Source of the DNA: an uncultured Pseudomonadota bacterium
GTDB taxonomy: Bacteria; Pseudomonadota; Alphaproteobacteria; RF32; CAG-239
DNA length: 6,472 nt
Reading direction: 5' to 3'
NCBI GenBank assembly: GCA_902767055.1
Contig: CACXFX010000088.1
Location: 1 to 6,472 of the forward strand
Under the pieces are notes generated by a model. That model saw only the letters and a program-made list of their open reading frames with translations, had not been told where the DNA came from and made no database searches. A program made the position numbers and the translations under genes. This document shows, in pieces, positions 5,191 to 6,472 of the stretch. Numbering within the stretch: the stretch's first letter is position 1; every line of letters starts with the position of its first letter.

Positions 5191-6472
5191 ATGCGAAAAA
5201 AAATCATTTTAATCTTCTTAAATCTCTTTTTTATCGGGTTGGCGGTTTCTGCTTGCCTTTTATTTTTTAAGAAAAACACCTCATTTGATGCTCAAAAAAT
5301 CGTCAATAATTCCGTCTTAAAAGATAAAACTTTTGAAACAAACATTAAAGAAATCACTTTAAAAGATGGCCTCAAAGCATGGTATTTTGAGCAAAAAAGT
5401 GCCCCGATTATTGCCCTCGATTTTTGTTTTGAAAATGCGGGCTACGCTTTTAATGAAGAACAAAAAGAAGGTATATCAACCCTTTTTGCCTCTCTTTTAA
5501 GCGAAGGCGCCGGAAAATTTCCAAAACAAGATTTTGCCGACTTGATGGAAGAAAACGCCATCGAAATTGATTTTGACACATCCTATGATGCACTTTTTGT
5601 TTCGATGACAACCCCGAAGGATAATGCTTTGCTTGCTTTTGAGCTGTTAAAAGCAGCCCTCGATGCACCGCATTTTGACCAAAACCATATTGATATTAAG
5701 CGCACACAACAATTAACGGCCATTAAGATGCAAAATGAAAGGCCCGAAAAAATTCTGGCCAAAACATTCAAAAAAAAGTTTTTTTCTTCTCATCCCTTGG
5801 GCCGCAGCAGCTTAGGCGATGAAAAAAGCCTTCAAAACATTACCCGTAATGATTTAATTGCCTACCTAAAAAAGCACTTAACAAAAGACAATTTAATCAT
5901 CTCAATCGTCGGCGATTTAAGCCAAGATGAGGCACAAAATCTGTTAAATGATTTGTTTGAAAATTTACCCGAAAAATCTGATATTCCTCCTTTGCCTCCC
6001 GCCACGGTATCTTATAGCTTTGATAAAGAAAACATCAGCCGCAATATGCCTCAGGTCTTGGCACGTTTTGTCGCGCCCGGAACTTTGCGTTTAAACGATG
6101 ACTTTTACGCACTTTACATTGCAAACGAAGCTTTCGGCGGCTCGGGCTTAAACTCGAGGCTCAACAAAATTGCGCGTGAAAAAGAGGGCTTGACTTACGG
6201 CGCATACACTTATCTTGACACCTTAAAATACGCTCCTTCGATACAAGGCTCTTTTGCCACATCCAAGGAAAATTATCAAAAAATGCTTTCAATTCTGCTC
6301 CAAGAGTGGCAAAAAATCGCCGATTTCGGCATTACCGAAACGGAATTTGAGGCAGTAAAGAGCAATATGCTCACTTCCTTTAATTTGCGCTTTATGTCTT
6401 TATCGGATATATCAACACAACTTTTATATATGCAAAAAGAACATTTAGGACTGGACTTTTTGCAAAAACGAA
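5191..6472 (+). CDS. M16 family peptidase-like protein, non-catalytic subunit (3' end outside window)
   Basis: The frame opens at ATG 5191, two bases after the previous stop, with AAAAGGA six bases upstream, and runs off the right edge after 427 residues. The fold is M16: an N-terminal domain starting near ITLKDGLKAWYF (55-66) and a second domain from about 275. The zinc motif is gone: HxxEH is replaced by Thr97, Ala100 and Ser101 within GISTLFASLLSEG. The C-terminal substrate-binding pair is intact: Arg329 and Tyr336 in AREKEGLTY, preceded by the Gly-rich loop FGGSGLNSRL (315-324). It therefore supplies what the upstream catalytic subunit lacks. The N-terminus (MRKKIILIFLNLFF) is a signal peptide or membrane anchor. 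VSAC at 19-22 fits a lipobox, but hydrophobic LLFF follows the Cys, so lipidation is uncertain. Family members are usually 430-480 residues, so only the last few dozen residues should be missing. Confidence 0.92.
   Translation, partial: MRKKIILIFLNLFFIGLAVSACLLFFKKNTSFDAQKIVNNSVLKDKTFETNIKEITLKDGLKAWYFEQKSAPIIALDFCFENAGYAFNEEQKEGISTLFASLLSEGAGKFPKQDFADLMEENAIEIDFDTSYDALFVSMTTPKDNALLAFELLKAALDAPHFDQNHIDIKRTQQLTAIKMQNERPEKILAKTFKKKFFSSHPLGRSSLGDEKSLQNITRNDLIAYLKKHLTKDNLIISIVGDLSQDEAQNLLNDLFENLPEKSDIPPLPPATVSYSFDKENISRNMPQVLARFVAPGTLRLNDDFYALYIANEAFGGSGLNSRLNKIAREKEGLTYGAYTYLDTLKYAPSIQGSFATSKENYQKMLSILLQEWQKIADFGITETEFEAVKSNMLTSFNLRFMSLSDISTQLLYMQKEHLGLDFLQKR

Noticed and set aside
5450..5771. 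Two overlapping minus-strand frames
   Set aside because: Antisense to the second M16 gene, which is open throughout and carries conserved family motifs.

Overview
The window looks like chromosomal DNA of an AT-rich alphaproteobacterium. The strongest clue is the run lspA, a short DUF3035/BamF-type lipoprotein, a zinc-site M16 peptidase and an M16 partner without a zinc site. As I recall, this neighbourhood is typical of Alphaproteobacteria. A DUF3772-type MscS channel, also common in that class, supports this. Low GC and a small cysteine-rich secreted protein suggest an uncultured, possibly host- or gut-associated lineage (inference). The standard genetic code fits every gene. I see no RNA genes, mobile elements or CRISPR arrays.

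Left part, minus strand (1-3054). The gene nearest the centre (2722-3039) encodes a secreted protein with eight cysteines spaced mostly ten residues apart. It has a good promoter (3081-3109) and is followed by a rho-independent terminator (2657-2696). Beyond that terminator, a two-gene unit runs toward the left edge. Its first gene (1557-2561) has the aspartate-semialdehyde dehydrogenase fold but has lost the catalytic Cys, Gln, Arg and His, so it resembles E. coli Usg, a pseudoenzyme. Nine bases later comes a DUF3772/MscS mechanosensitive channel gene (1547 to the edge), cut off just before its MscS pore domain.

Right part, plus strand (3165-6472). A tight operon starts at a TATAAT box: lspA (GTG start), a 53-residue BamF-like lipoprotein (4-base overlap), an M16 peptidase with HxxEH (18-base gap) and a second M16 protein (2-base gap, cut by the right edge). 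The first M16 protein has the zinc site but lacks the Arg/Tyr substrate-binding pair; the second has the reverse. They should therefore work as a heterodimer.

The right-hand genes share an envelope theme: LspA matures lipoproteins, the BamF-like lipoprotein is one of its likely substrates, and the M16 pair is exported and probably degrades or processes peptides outside the cytoplasm. I see no clearly new defence or mobile system. The most unusual items are the pseudoenzyme, the ten-residue cysteine pattern and the very short BamF-like protein.
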